Of a DNA stretch of 64,000 nucleotides, positions 39,576 to 48,410 are shown piece after piece. The stretch is from contig NZ_FNKA01000001.1 in NCBI RefSeq assembly GCF_900101335.1, positions 558,001 through 622,000 of the forward strand, written 5' to 3'. Source of the DNA: Quadrisphaera sp. DSM 44207 (GTDB lineage: Bacteria > Actinomycetota > Actinomycetes > Actinomycetales > Quadrisphaeraceae). The position numbers and the translations under genes are program-made. The notes below the pieces were generated by a model, which did no database searches, was not told the DNA's origin, and saw only the letters and a program-made list of their open reading frames with translations. Numbering within the stretch: position 1 is the first letter of the stretch; each line of letters starts with the position of its first letter.

Positions 39576-41165
39576 GACGGAGCCGAGCGGCCAGCACGCG
39601 GTGCTGCGCGCACGGGGCCTGGCGCTGGAGGCCGCGCGCCTGGTGCTGGGCTCGTCCGGGCTCTCGCTCACCACCAAGCAGGTGCGCTCGGCGACCCGGG
39701 CGCTGCACGAGGCGCGGCAGGCGCTGGAGGCGGCGCACCTGCACCTGGTGCGCCTGGCGCTCGACGCCGAGCCACCCGGACCTCGCCCCGGCGCCGCGAC
39801 CAGGGCCTTCCTCACGCGCGAGCTGGCGTCGGCTCGGGGCGCGCCCGCTCCGACGTGGACGCCGCCCGGGCCACCGACCCCGACCGCGGCGACCTCCCGG
39901 CGGTCGGGGCGGCCCTGGCGAGCGGGCAGGTCACGCGCGAGCACGTGGACGTCGCGGTGCGCACCCTGACGCACCTGCCGGCCGCGGTGGTGCGCCGGCG
40001 CGGCGCCGAGGTGGACGTCCTGCTCGCGGAGCAGGCGCGCTCCTTCGGCCTGTCGGAGGCCCGCACGCTGGCGCGGCACCTGCTGGCCGCGGTGGTACCC
40101 GACCCCGACGACCGGCTCGACCCGGAGTCGTCCGAGCGCCGCTGCTGGAGCCGCAGGGTCGACGCCACGGGCATGGTCGTGGTCACCGGCCAGCTCGACC
40201 CGGCAGGCGGGGCGCTGTACACCGCCGTGCTCGACCACCTGAGCGCCCCCGGGCGCCCGAGCGACCCGGCTGCGAGGGGCGGCGGTGCGGACGGCGGCGC
40301 GGACGGCGGTGCGGACGGCGGCGCTCCCCCGCTGCCCGGCGTGCTCGACGCGCGCAGCCCCGGGCAGCGCTACGCGGACGCGCAGGTGGAGATGGCGCGG
40401 CTCGCCGCCTCGGCGCTCGGCGTCGGCACCCGCGCGGCCGAGCCGCCCCGGGTGGTGGTGCACTGCACTCCCGAGCAGCTGTCGCCGCCCGAGCCCGGTG
40501 CTGGCGGCGCAGGTGCTGGCGGCGCGGGTTCAGGCGGCACGGGTGGAGCAGGCGCGAGCCCCGGGGCGGCGACGTGCGAGCAGACCGGTCCGCTGAGGCC
40601 CGGCGCCCTGCAGCGCCTCGTCTGCGACGCCGTCCTGGAGCGCGTCCTGCTCGACCGCCACGGGGCCGTCGTCGAGATGCGGGCGGTCGGCCGGTTCGCC
40701 ACCCGGGCGATGCGCCGGGCGCTGGCCTCCCGCGACGGCGGGTGCGTCTGGCCCGGCTGCTCGGCGCCGCCGTCCTGGTGCGACGCCCACCACGTCGTCT
40801 GGTGGACGCGCGGCGGCCCCACGGAGGTCGCGAACCTCGTCCTGCTCTGCCAGGCCCACCACACCGCCGTCCACACCGGTGAGTGGCAGATCACGATGCA
40901 CTCCGGCGTCCCGTGGTTCGTGCCGCCGCGGTGGGTGGACCCGCAGCAGCGGCCGGTGCGCAACACGTTGCACACCGCGATCGCGACGGCTCAGCGCTCC
41001 GGTCGAGCACTCTCGGCGGGTCAGCAGCTGGTCCTGCCGGGTGCTGCGCCTGCACCCCCGTCACCCGGTGGGCTCGCGCCGCCCGAAGGGCCGACGCCAC
41101 ACGACGGGCCAGCCTCGCGGCACGGCGAGCTGCCACCGCACGAGTCGCCCCCACGGGCCGCGTGA
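39568..41165 (+). pseudogene. DUF222/HNH endonuclease-domain protein, 1-nt frameshift
   Basis: First frame from GTG 39568 (VFETEPSGQHAVLRARGLALEAARLVLGSSGLSLTTKQV) covers the DUF222 N-terminus; at about 39830-39840 (CTCGGGGCG) the meaningful frame changes and continues MDAARATDPDRGDLPAVGAALASGQVTREHVDVAVRTL to 41165. Loss of one G in a G-run explains it. The second frame contains the C-terminal HNH nuclease (CVWPGCSAPPSWCDAHHVVWW ... LLCQAHHTAVH) with zinc Cys and His residues. Low-complexity Gly/Ala repeats sit at 40281-40316 and 40499-40555. A translation start inside the second frame (GTG 39855) would give a 436-residue truncated protein lacking the first third of DUF222. Mobile 13E12-like element of unknown role; DNA-damage induced by the box above. 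Confidence 0.75.
40281..40316. repeat. 12-bp tandem repeat, three units, in frame
   Basis: GGCGGTGCGGAC / GGCGGCGCGGAC units encode GGAD repeats in the DUF222/HNH gene. Confidence 0.85.
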
Positions 41166-41223
41166 GCCGTGCGACGCGGGTCCTGGGCGGCGCGGCACCC
41201 CGTGGTCCGGCACCCGGTGCCGC

Positions 41224-41268
41224 GACGCCCGATGGTGCGACGCCCGATGGTGCGACGCCCCGTGGTGC
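41224..41268. repeat. 15-bp tandem repeat, three units, non-coding
   Basis: GACGCCCGATGGTGC at 41224 and 41239 and a variant at 41254 fill part of the 129-bp gap between the DUF222/HNH gene and the convergent membrane protein. Confidence 0.85.
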
Positions 41269-41294
41269 AGCACTCGGGGCGCCGCACCACCGGC

Positions 41295-42692
41295 TCACCG
41301 GGACGCCTGGGACGGGACGGAGGCCGCTGCCCGCGCGTCCGGCAGCTCCGTCGGCAGCTCGATGCGGCGCGCGGCCGCCGCCCGCCGCCCCGTCGGCGCC
41401 GGGCGCACGCGTGCCGCGGCGACGAGGCACGCGAGCACGACGACGCCCGTGGCCGCGGGCAGGCTCCGGTAGGTGAAGAAGGCGTGGATCTGCGAGTGGT
41501 TGCTCATCACCTCGTACCAGGCGGGCACGACGAGCGCGGGCGCGGCGAGCGCGGCCGCGAGCGCCAGCCCGCGCCACCCGTGCCGCCGCACGGCCACCAC
41601 GAGCGCCGTGACGGCGACTCCGAGGGCCACCGCGATCACGAGCCCGGCCGTCGGCACGGTGTCCAGCCACGTCCGCAGGTTGGCGCGCGTCGGCGCCCCT
41701 GCGGCGTCCTCGACGAGCGTGCCGAACTGCCCGTCGAGCCGGAACCGGCCCACCTCGGCGACCCGGGCGAACACCCCCGGACCCTGCACCAGCGCGGCGA
41801 CGACCCACCGCGAGACCCACGTCACCCCGTACGCGACCGGCCACGCGGCCCCGGCGGCGGCCACCGCGCCGAGCACGGCCGGCAGGCGCGCGCCGCGGGC
41901 GTGCACCACCGCTCCGGCGACCGCGGCGCACATCGCCCACGACGTCGCCGGCACGGTGAGCAGGTCGACGTCGTTGAACACCGCCGCGGCCAGCCCCGCC
42001 CCGGCGGCGCCCGACGCCCACCCGCGGGAGGCGAGCACCGCCGTCCCGGCCACGCCGGCGGCCACCGCGGCCAGGGCGATGCCGTGCGTGAACGCCGTCG
42101 AGGGCAGGGCCACCGCGTTCGAGCCGACCGCGAGCGGCAGCACGAGCGCGAGCGCCGGCGCGCGCCCGAGGCGCCGCGAGAGCGCGGTGTGCGCCCACAG
42201 CACCGCGACCACGAGCAGCCCGGCGACGACCGTGCGCAGGCCCGTCACCCCGAGCAGCGCGAGCACGGGGCGGGTGAGCACCGAGTACCCGCTCCAGTAG
42301 CGGAAGTACGACGCCTCCGCGTGCAGCGCCTCCCCCGCCGCGAGCGCGCGGATCTGCGCGGCGCCGTCCTCGCACGAGCTGAGGCGGGGTCCGCCGGTGG
42401 CCAGGTGCCAGAGGCTGCGCGGGTCGTCGGGGGAGCTGACGCCGTACCCGAGGACGACGCACTCGGTGAAGCGGTCCGCGGTGCCGCCGAGGCCGTCGGG
42501 GGCGTAGGGGGCGCCGTACTCGCCGGAGTCCACGGCCCGCGCGAGCTGGGCGATGACCGGCCCGTTCGGCACGGCCTGCCCGGCGACGAGCAGCCCGAGG
42601 AAGAGCACCTGCAGCCCCAGCAGCGCGGCTCCCGCGAGCAGCAGCGTCCGCATCGCGCGCCTCAGCCCGGCGCGCGAGAGCGGGGCCCTCAC
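41295..42692 (-). CDS. Multi-pass membrane protein, function unknown
   Basis: 465 residues from GTG 42692, which overlaps the GT2 stop (GTGA); an ATG 13 codons later is the alternative. About ten hydrophobic segments: ALLGLQVLFLGLLVAG, VVAGLLVVAVLWAHTAL, LALVLPLAVGSNAVALP and others, with the polar loop YFRYWSGYSVLTRP near residue 140 and AWYEVMSNHSQIHAFFTYRSL near the C-terminus. The size and loop after TM1 resemble GT-C type transferases, but no DE pair was recognised. It is coupled to a GT2 gene, so a role in glycan assembly is likely. Confidence 0.65.
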   Translation of the reverse strand: MRAPLSRAGLRRAMRTLLLAGAALLGLQVLFLGLLVAGQAVPNGPVIAQLARAVDSGEYGAPYAPDGLGGTADRFTECVVLGYGVSSPDDPRSLWHLATGGPRLSSCEDGAAQIRALAAGEALHAEASYFRYWSGYSVLTRPVLALLGVTGLRTVVAGLLVVAVLWAHTALSRRLGRAPALALVLPLAVGSNAVALPSTAFTHGIALAAVAAGVAGTAVLASRGWASGAAGAGLAAAVFNDVDLLTVPATSWAMCAAVAGAVVHARGARLPAVLGAVAAAGAAWPVAYGVTWVSRWVVAALVQGPGVFARVAEVGRFRLDGQFGTLVEDAAGAPTRANLRTWLDTVPTAGLVIAVALGVAVTALVVAVRRHGWRGLALAAALAAPALVVPAWYEVMSNHSQIHAFFTYRSLPAATGVVVLACLVAAARVRPAPTGRRAAAARRIELPTELPDARAAASVPSQASR

Positions 42693-43663
42693 GAGTCGAC
42701 GCGGGAGCGCCGGGACGCCGCGCACGCCGGCGCCCGGTGGCTCAGGTACGCCAGGCGGGAGGCGTCGTCGCGGGCCCGACGGACGGCGTCCAGCACCACC
42801 CCGACCGCCGCGACCAGGGCCGCGAGCATGACGAGGGACGACGCGAGGACCGCCGTGGGGATGCGCGGCACCAGACCCGTGCGCGCGTGCTCCACGACGA
42901 CGGGGACGCCGAGCACGAGGGCCGCCAGCAGCAGGAGCCCGCCGAGGAGCGAGTGCACGAGCATCGGGCGCTCGTAGTGGGCCAGGCGCGCGATCCACGT
43001 GAGGATGCGCCAGCCGTCGCGGTACGTGCGCAGCTTGCTCTCGCTGCCCTCGGCGCGGTCGCGGAAGCCGACCGGCACCTCCCGCTGCGGCACGCGCAGG
43101 TGCACCGCGTGCACGGTCAGCTCCGTCTCGACCTCGAAGCCGTGGCTGAGCGCCGGGAAGGATTTCACGAACCGGTGCGACATGGCCCGGTAGCCGCTGA
43201 GCATGTCGGTCACGGGCGCGCCGAAGATGCCGCCGACGACGCGGTTGAGCGCCCGGTTGCCGGCCGCGTGCCCGCGCCGGTACGCCGTGAGGCTGCCCGC
43301 CTGGCGCACGCCGACGACGTGGTCGTACGGGCCCTCCTCCAGGGCGTCGACGAGGCGTCGGGCGGCGGTGGCGTCGTAGGTGTCGTCGCCGTCGATGAGC
43401 AGGTACGTGTCGGCCTCGACGTCCGCGAACGCCCGCCGGATCACGTTGCCCTTGCCCGGCCTGTGCTCGTGGCGCACCTGCGCGCCGCACAGGACGGCGA
43501 CCTCGGCCGTCTCGTCGGTGCTCGCGTTGTCGTAGACGTAGACCCGCGCCTCCGGCAGGGCCGTGCGCAGGTCGGTGACGACCCGGCCGATCGCGGCGGC
43601 CTCGTCCCGGCAGGGGATGATCACGGCGATGCGGTCGCGCTGCTCGGCGCGCAGGTCGGGCAC
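42689..43663 (-). CDS. Glycosyltransferase family 2 with C-terminal membrane helices
   Basis: 324 residues from GTG 43663. GT-A domain, residues 1-215: VIIPCRDEAAAIGRVV, YVYDNASTDETAEVA, LLIDGDDTYDATAARRLVDAL (DGDD nucleotide/metal site), TDMLSGYRAMSHRFVKSFPALSHGFEVETELTVHA (acceptor/QxxRW-like region). Two helices follow at about 235-290, which tether it to the membrane, as in polyprenyl-phosphate glycosyltransferases of the DPM/ArnC type. Cotranscribed with the membrane protein downstream. Confidence 0.88.
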   Translation of the reverse strand: MPDLRAEQRDRIAVIIPCRDEAAAIGRVVTDLRTALPEARVYVYDNASTDETAEVAVLCGAQVRHEHRPGKGNVIRRAFADVEADTYLLIDGDDTYDATAARRLVDALEEGPYDHVVGVRQAGSLTAYRRGHAAGNRALNRVVGGIFGAPVTDMLSGYRAMSHRFVKSFPALSHGFEVETELTVHAVHLRVPQREVPVGFRDRAEGSESKLRTYRDGWRILTWIARLAHYERPMLVHSLLGGLLLLAALVLGVPVVVEHARTGLVPRIPTAVLASSLVMLAALVAAVGVVLDAVRRARDDASRLAYLSHRAPACAASRRSRVDS

Positions 43664-43800
43664 ACGGGGACGATAGGCAGCGCGCTCGCGGGTGTCCGGC
43701 GTTTCGGCAGGCCCGCGCTGGTCCCGCCGCTGACCCCGGTTCGCGCAGCGCCTCCCAGGCCCGCGCTCCCCTGGCCCGCGCCGCCCTCACCACGGCGACC

Positions 43801-44788
43801 GTGCTGGTCGGCCTCGCCGCCACGGCCCTGCCCGCCCGGGCGCTGCCGTTCGAGCGCCTCGAGGGCGCCGACCGCTACGGCACCGTGGTGCGCATCAGCC
43901 AGGACTCCTTCCCGGACGGCGCAGACGCGGTCGTCGTCGCGAGCGGCGAGAGCCTCCCCGACGGGCTCGCCGCCGCGCCGGCCGCCGGCGCCTTCGGCGC
44001 TCCCCTGCTGCTCGTGCCGAGGACCACGACGCCGGACGCCGTGCTGGCGGAGCTGCGCCGGCTCCACCCGCAGCTGGTCGTCGTCGCAGGCGGAGACGGC
44101 GCCGTCCCGCAGCCGGTGTTCGACGAGCTGGCGCGCGAGGTCCCCGAGACCGAGCGGCTGTGGGGCACGGGCCGCTAAGAGACCGCCGCCGAGCTGGCCC
44201 TGACGACGAGCGCGCTGGTGGACGGCGAGGCGCCGCCGCCCGAGGTGCTCGTCGCCTCCGGCGAGGCGTTCCGGCTGCAGACCGGTACGAGACCGCCGCG
44301 AAGGTGACCGAGCGGCTCGGTCCGCTCGACCACGACCTGCTCGCCAGCGGCGTCGCCTTCCGCGACGCGCTCGCGGGTGCGGCCGTCGGCGCGCCGCTGC
44401 TGCTCAGCCGCCCCGACTGCCTCCCCACCGCGACGGCGGACGCCTACGGGCGACTCGGCCTCGCATCCGTCACAGCTCTAGGCGGCACCAGCGCACTGAG
44501 TGACACCGCCGCTCGTGGCGACAGGTGTCCGGTCGCTCCGGCACCCCTGCCTGCGCCTGGGACCTCCAGCGTCCGTGATGGCTCGTACCTGGTCGGCCGG
44601 ACCGTCCAACCAGGCCGCTACCGAGCCGAGGGCAGTCGCTCCTGCTCCTGGGAGCGTTCCTCGAGAGCGGGTGCACCCTGGCGGAGGTCATCGCCGATGA
44701 CCTCGTCTCCGGTCCGGCCGTGGTGCAGATCGCTGCCTCTGACGTGCTCTTCGAGAATCAGCGGTGTGGGGAGTGGGTCGAGCAGTGA
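43801..44788 (+). pseudogene. CWB2 repeat protein, decayed by stop codon, deletion and frameshift
   Basis: From GTG 43801 (VLVGLAATALPARA, a weak signal; the frame is open further upstream without a better start) one full CWB2 unit is read: RLEGADRYGTVVRISQDSF ... VVVASGESLPDGLAAAPAAGAFGAPLLLV. At 44176-44178 TAC became TAA inside GTGR[Y]ETAAELA. The second unit is lost between ASGEAF and DRYETAAKVTERL with a frame change near 44280. The tail (DGSYLVGRTVQPGRYRAEG ... LAEVIADDLVSGPAVVQIAASDVLFENQRCGEWVEQ) shifts frame again near 44640-44670 and ends at 44788. Three independent lesions mean it is not functional; the C-terminal part belongs to a small beta-domain family found with such proteins. 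Confidence 0.8.
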
Positions 44789-44848
44789 CCGTCGTCGGCT
44801 GGCCCGTCGATCGCACACCAGCGCCGGGCGTCGGCGGATGAGCGACGG

Positions 44849-44895
44849 GGAGGCGCCGCCGCAGGCCCCGGGATGAGCCCTGCGGCGGCGCCTCC
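44849..44895. terminator. Terminator hairpin of the second acidic-protein gene
   Basis: Perfect 17-bp arms GGAGGCGCCGCCGCAGG (44849-44865) and CCTGCGGCGGCGCCTCC (44879-44895). It is 18 bp past the minus-strand stop at 44914. Confidence 0.75.
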
Positions 44896-44913
44896 TACCT
44901 GCTGTGCCCGTGC

Positions 44914-45645
44914 TCAGGCGGCCGTGGTGGACCCGCCCGAGGAGGTCTCGAACACCGAGGACTCGACGTCGCCCTCGGAGGTGGAGCCGTCCGAGGAGTC
45001 CTCGCTGGACTCCTCCTCCGAGGAGTCCGACTCGTCGTCCCCGTCCCAGCCCCACGGGCCGCCGCGGTGACCGCCCCAGCCACCGCGGTCCCCGCGGTCG
45101 CCGAAGCCCTCCTCGACGAACTGCGTGACGCGGTCGGGCAGCTCGGCGAGGATCTCGTCCGCCTGCTCGCGCGTGAGGTCCTCGTCCGCGACGGCGTCCT
45201 CGATGCCCTCGGTCGCCTCCGCCACGAGGGCGTCGACCAGCTGGCTCGTCTCCACGCCCTTCTCCTCGGCCACCTCGGCGAGGCTGGCGCCGTCCTGCAG
45301 CGCGGTGCGCAGCTCCTCCTCCTCGATGCCGAGCGCCGTCGCGGCGGCCTCCAGGCCGCCCCACGGGCCGCCGTGCCCGCCGTGCCAGCCGCCCGGGCCG
45401 TGGCGCAGCGCGTCGGAGTCCTCGAGCGTCGAGGCGACCTCGTCCGCCTGCTCCTGCGTCAGCGTGCCGTCGCCGACCAGGCCGGCCAGCGCGTCCTTGA
45501 TCGCCTCGACGCGGTCGCTGATCGACGTGTCGTCGCTGCTCTCGGACGACGTCGTGGCGCTGGCGGCGGGCAGGCCGACCCCCAGCGCGGCGACGCCCAG
45601 CGCCCCGGCGACGGCCGCGGCGGCCGCCTTCCTGCTCATCCTCAT
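44914..45645 (-). CDS. Secreted helical acidic protein (paralogue B)
   Basis: 243 residues from ATG 45645 (MRMSRKAAAAAVAGALGVAALGVGLPAASA), with GGGAGAG upstream. Mature part: VEAIKDALAGLVGDGTLTQEQADEVASTLEDSD, then a Trp/Gly/His-rich linker (HGPGGWHGGHGGPWGG), a helical hairpin LGIEEEELRTALQDGASLAEVAEEKGVETSQL, a second DEDLTREQADEILAELPDRV unit, then a strongly acidic Ser/Asp/Glu tail. Order and motifs match the protein at 25411-26034, including TQEQADEV, EEELRTAL and LAxVAEE. Gly/His/Trp and acidic stretches might bind metals (inference). It has its own terminator and lies next to the exported PIG-L gene. Confidence 0.75.
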   Translation of the reverse strand: MRMSRKAAAAAVAGALGVAALGVGLPAASATTSSESSDDTSISDRVEAIKDALAGLVGDGTLTQEQADEVASTLEDSDALRHGPGGWHGGHGGPWGGLEAAATALGIEEEELRTALQDGASLAEVAEEKGVETSQLVDALVAEATEGIEDAVADEDLTREQADEILAELPDRVTQFVEEGFGDRGDRGGWGGHRGGPWGWDGDDESDSSEEESSEDSSDGSTSEGDVESSVFETSSGGSTTAA

Positions 45646-45776
45646 GGCACTCTCCCGTGCTCCGGCCCCGAGCGGTTCTCGGGACCCGTTCCACTCTCGG
45701 TCACGGAGCACAGGTGGCGCTGTGGTGGACCTGTGAAAACGGTGGGAACGCCTGTGAGCGGGAGCAGGCGGGGGTC

Positions 45777-46622
45777 TCACCCGTGCGCGAGGCACTGCGG
45801 CTGCGCCGCGAGCGCCTCGAAGGAGGCCGGCACCGAGCGGTACCCGAAGCCGTACGCGCCGGCGGCGGGGTTCCAGCCGCGGTAGCACTCGGCCGCGCGG
45901 CGCACCGCGTCGGCGGCGCCGGCCACGGCGTCCACCGGGCGCAGGCGCAGCCGCTCGGCGACGGTGGCGTCCTCCGCGCCGCGCTTGACGTACCAGCGCA
46001 CGTCGTCCACGGCGCCCTCGGCGCGCAGCTCGCGCAGCGCCCGCCCGCAGGCGGCGTGGTCCGGGTGCGGGTCCGTCCAGGACATGGTCCGGTGCGCCGC
46101 GCCCGGGTGGCGCGCGGCGACGTCGAGCACCAGCTGCCGCACGCCCTCGACGGTCACCGCCTCCAGCGGCCGGTGCACCACCGCGCTCAGGCGCCCGCCG
46201 CCGAAGGCGTTGTAGACCCCGCAGGCGGAGCGGAACTCCCGCTCGCGGGCCTCCGCGACGGCGTCCGGGGTCAGCCGCCCGTCGACCAGCGGCCCGAGGT
46301 AGCTCTCGAGGACGGGGTCGTGGCGGGTGTCGGAGACCGGGTCGGGCGCCTCGCCGTTGAGCAGGGCGAGCATCGACGGGGAGGCGGCGCGCGTGACGAG
46401 CACGACCACCGCGGCGCGCCCGCCGGCCAGCTCGGCGCACAGGTCCAGGCCCATGGAGAGGGTCTCGTCGTCCGCGTGCGGCACCCAGAACACCACGGGT
46501 GGCCCGCCTGCGGCCTGCGGCGGCTCCTCCTCGGGCAGGGCGGCCCGCGCCGCCGGCACCGCGAGACCCGCCGCACCGGCGAGGCCGGCCAGGCCGGAGG
46601 CGAGGAAGGAACGTCGCTCCAC
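45777..46622 (-). CDS. Exported PIG-L family deacetylase
   Basis: 281 residues from GTG 46622 (VERRSFLASGLAGLAGAAGLAVPAARAALP), a Tat-like signal (ERRSFL). Zinc-site motifs: VPHADDETLSMG and DPHPDHAAC; in this copy the first motif is HADDE rather than HPDDE. It is expected to remove acetyl groups from N-acetylglucosamine-type sugars outside the cell. Starts further upstream add only Pro/Gly/Arg-rich sequence with no signal character. Divergent from the oligopeptide operon (232 bp) and downstream of paralogue B with 131 bp between. Confidence 0.85.
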   Translation of the reverse strand: MERRSFLASGLAGLAGAAGLAVPAARAALPEEEPPQAAGGPPVVFWVPHADDETLSMGLDLCAELAGGRAAVVVLVTRAASPSMLALLNGEAPDPVSDTRHDPVLESYLGPLVDGRLTPDAVAEAREREFRSACGVYNAFGGGRLSAVVHRPLEAVTVEGVRQLVLDVAARHPGAAHRTMSWTDPHPDHAACGRALRELRAEGAVDDVRWYVKRGAEDATVAERLRLRPVDAVAGAADAVRRAAECYRGWNPAAGAYGFGYRSVPASFEALAAQPQCLAHG

Positions 46623-46854
46623 GGCTCGGGCCCCCTGCGCTCGCGGCGCACCGGGTCGGCGCCGTCCCCCTGACCACGGCCGGCGCACCCCCGCACCTGA
46701 CCCGCCGCCGGGGACGACCACCCGTCCGGGTGAACCCGGAGCGCGAGGTCACAGGGGGCGCGACGATCGGAGGAGCCGGCGCCCAGGGGTCGACGCGCCC
46801 GGGGAAGGGGTCCACGATCGGAGCCGGACCGAGTCCCGACCGCCGGAGGCCCCC

Positions 46855-48410
46855 GTGCGCTCAGCCCGTCCCACCGCCCTGACCGCCGCGGCGCTGCTGC
46901 TCCTGTCGGCCTGCTCCGGAGGGGGTGAGAGCGTCGACACCGGCACCGGCGGGGACGCCGGCGCGAGCGGCAGCGGCGGTGCTGGTGGTGGCGGCGGCAC
47001 GCTCGTCGCCGCGATCAGCGCGCAGCCGGATCAGCTCGACCCGCACGCGAGCAGCGCCTACCCCACGTTCCAGGTGCTGGAGAACGTCTACGACACCCTC
47101 GTCGTCCCGGCCGCCGAGGACCTCACGATGCAGCCCAGCCTCGCCAGCGGCTGGACGACGAGCGAGGACGGCCTGACGTGGACCTTCGCGCTGCGCGAGG
47201 GCGTGACCTTCCACGACGGCAGCACCTTCGACGCCGCCGACGTCGTGTACTCCTACGACCGGATCGTCGGCGAGGACCTGCCGAACGCCTACCGGTTCGC
47301 CACCGTCGCGGACGTCGTGGCGCAGGACCCGCAGACGGTCGTCGTGACCCTGACCCAGCCCACGCCGCACCTGCTGTCCCTGCTCGGCTCCTACAAGGGG
47401 ATGGCGATCCTGCCCGAGGGCGCCGCGGACAGCACCGACCTGGCCACCTCGGCGGTCGGCACCGGCCCGTTCACCCTGGAGGGCTCCGACCCCAGCGGCA
47501 CCACCCTGGCCGCCAACCCCGACTACTGGGGCGAGGCGCCGAGCATCGACGGCGTGGAGTTCCGCTACCTGACCGAGCCCGCGGCGGCGCTGACCGCGCT
47601 GCAGAGCGGCGAGGTGCAGTGGACGGACAACGTGCCCCCGCAGCAGATCGCCGCGCTGCAGGGCGACGACGCGGTGGAGCTGGCGACCACGCCGAGCGTG
47701 GACTACTGGTACCTGTCGATGAACTTCGCCCGGCCGCCGTTCGACGACCCGGCCGTGCGCCGGGCCGTGGCCACCGCGGTGGACCGGGCCGCGGTCACCG
47801 AGGCCGCCCGCTTCGAGGCCGCGCAGCCGAACCAGACGGCGATCCCGAGGGCAGCTTCTTCTCCAACGACTACGCGCCGTTCACCCCCGACCCCGAGGCC
47901 GCGCGCCAGCTGCTCGCCGACGCCGGCGTGACCACGCCCATCACGATGGGCCTGATGGTCACCGACGAGTACCCCGAGACGGTCACGGCGGCCCAGGTGA
48001 TCGCCAGCCAGCTCGAGCCGATCGGCATCCGGGTGGAGGTGGAGACCCTCGACTTCGCCACCTGGCTGGACCGCCAGGGCCAGGGCGACTTCGACGCCTT
48101 CCTGCTGGGGTGGCTGGGCAACGTCGATCCGTTCGAGTTCTACCACGCGCAGCACATCACGGACGGCTCGTTCAACTTCCAGGGCTACAGCGACCCGCAG
48201 GTCGACCAGCTGCTCACGAGCGCCGCGCGAGAGACCGACCAGGACGCCCGCAAGGCCCTCTACGACCAGGCCTCGCAGCTGATCGTGGACGACGTCTCCT
48301 ACCTGTACCTGTACAACCCCGACGTGGTGCAGGCGTGGGCGCCGGGCCTGGAGGGCTACACGATCCGCGCCGACCGGGCGATCGAGTTCGAGCGCGTGGT
48401 GCTGCCCTGA
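46855..48410 (+). pseudogene. ABC transporter substrate-binding lipoprotein (family 5), frameshifted
   Basis: GTG 46855 with GGAGG 5 bp upstream gives MRSARPTALTAAALLLLSACSGGG, a lipobox (LSAC). The first frame covers most of a DppA/OppA-type protein (LDPHASSAYPTFQVLENVYDTLV, TWTFALREGVTFHDGSTFDAADVVYSYDRI). Near 47846-47850 one G is missing in ATCCCGAGGGC: the expected IPEGSFFSND becomes PRAAS, and the remainder (SFFSNDYAPFTPDPEAARQLLADAGV ... VVLP) continues in another frame to 48410. All four following transporter genes are intact, so a base-calling error or a very recent mutation is plausible. It would deliver peptides or similar to the permeases. Confidence 0.85.

Noticed and set aside
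36033-40463. Protease gene extended to 1476 codons
   Set aside because: The extra N-terminus is antisense to the DUF222/HNH gene; GTG 39314 begins a signal peptide with GGAGGG upstream.
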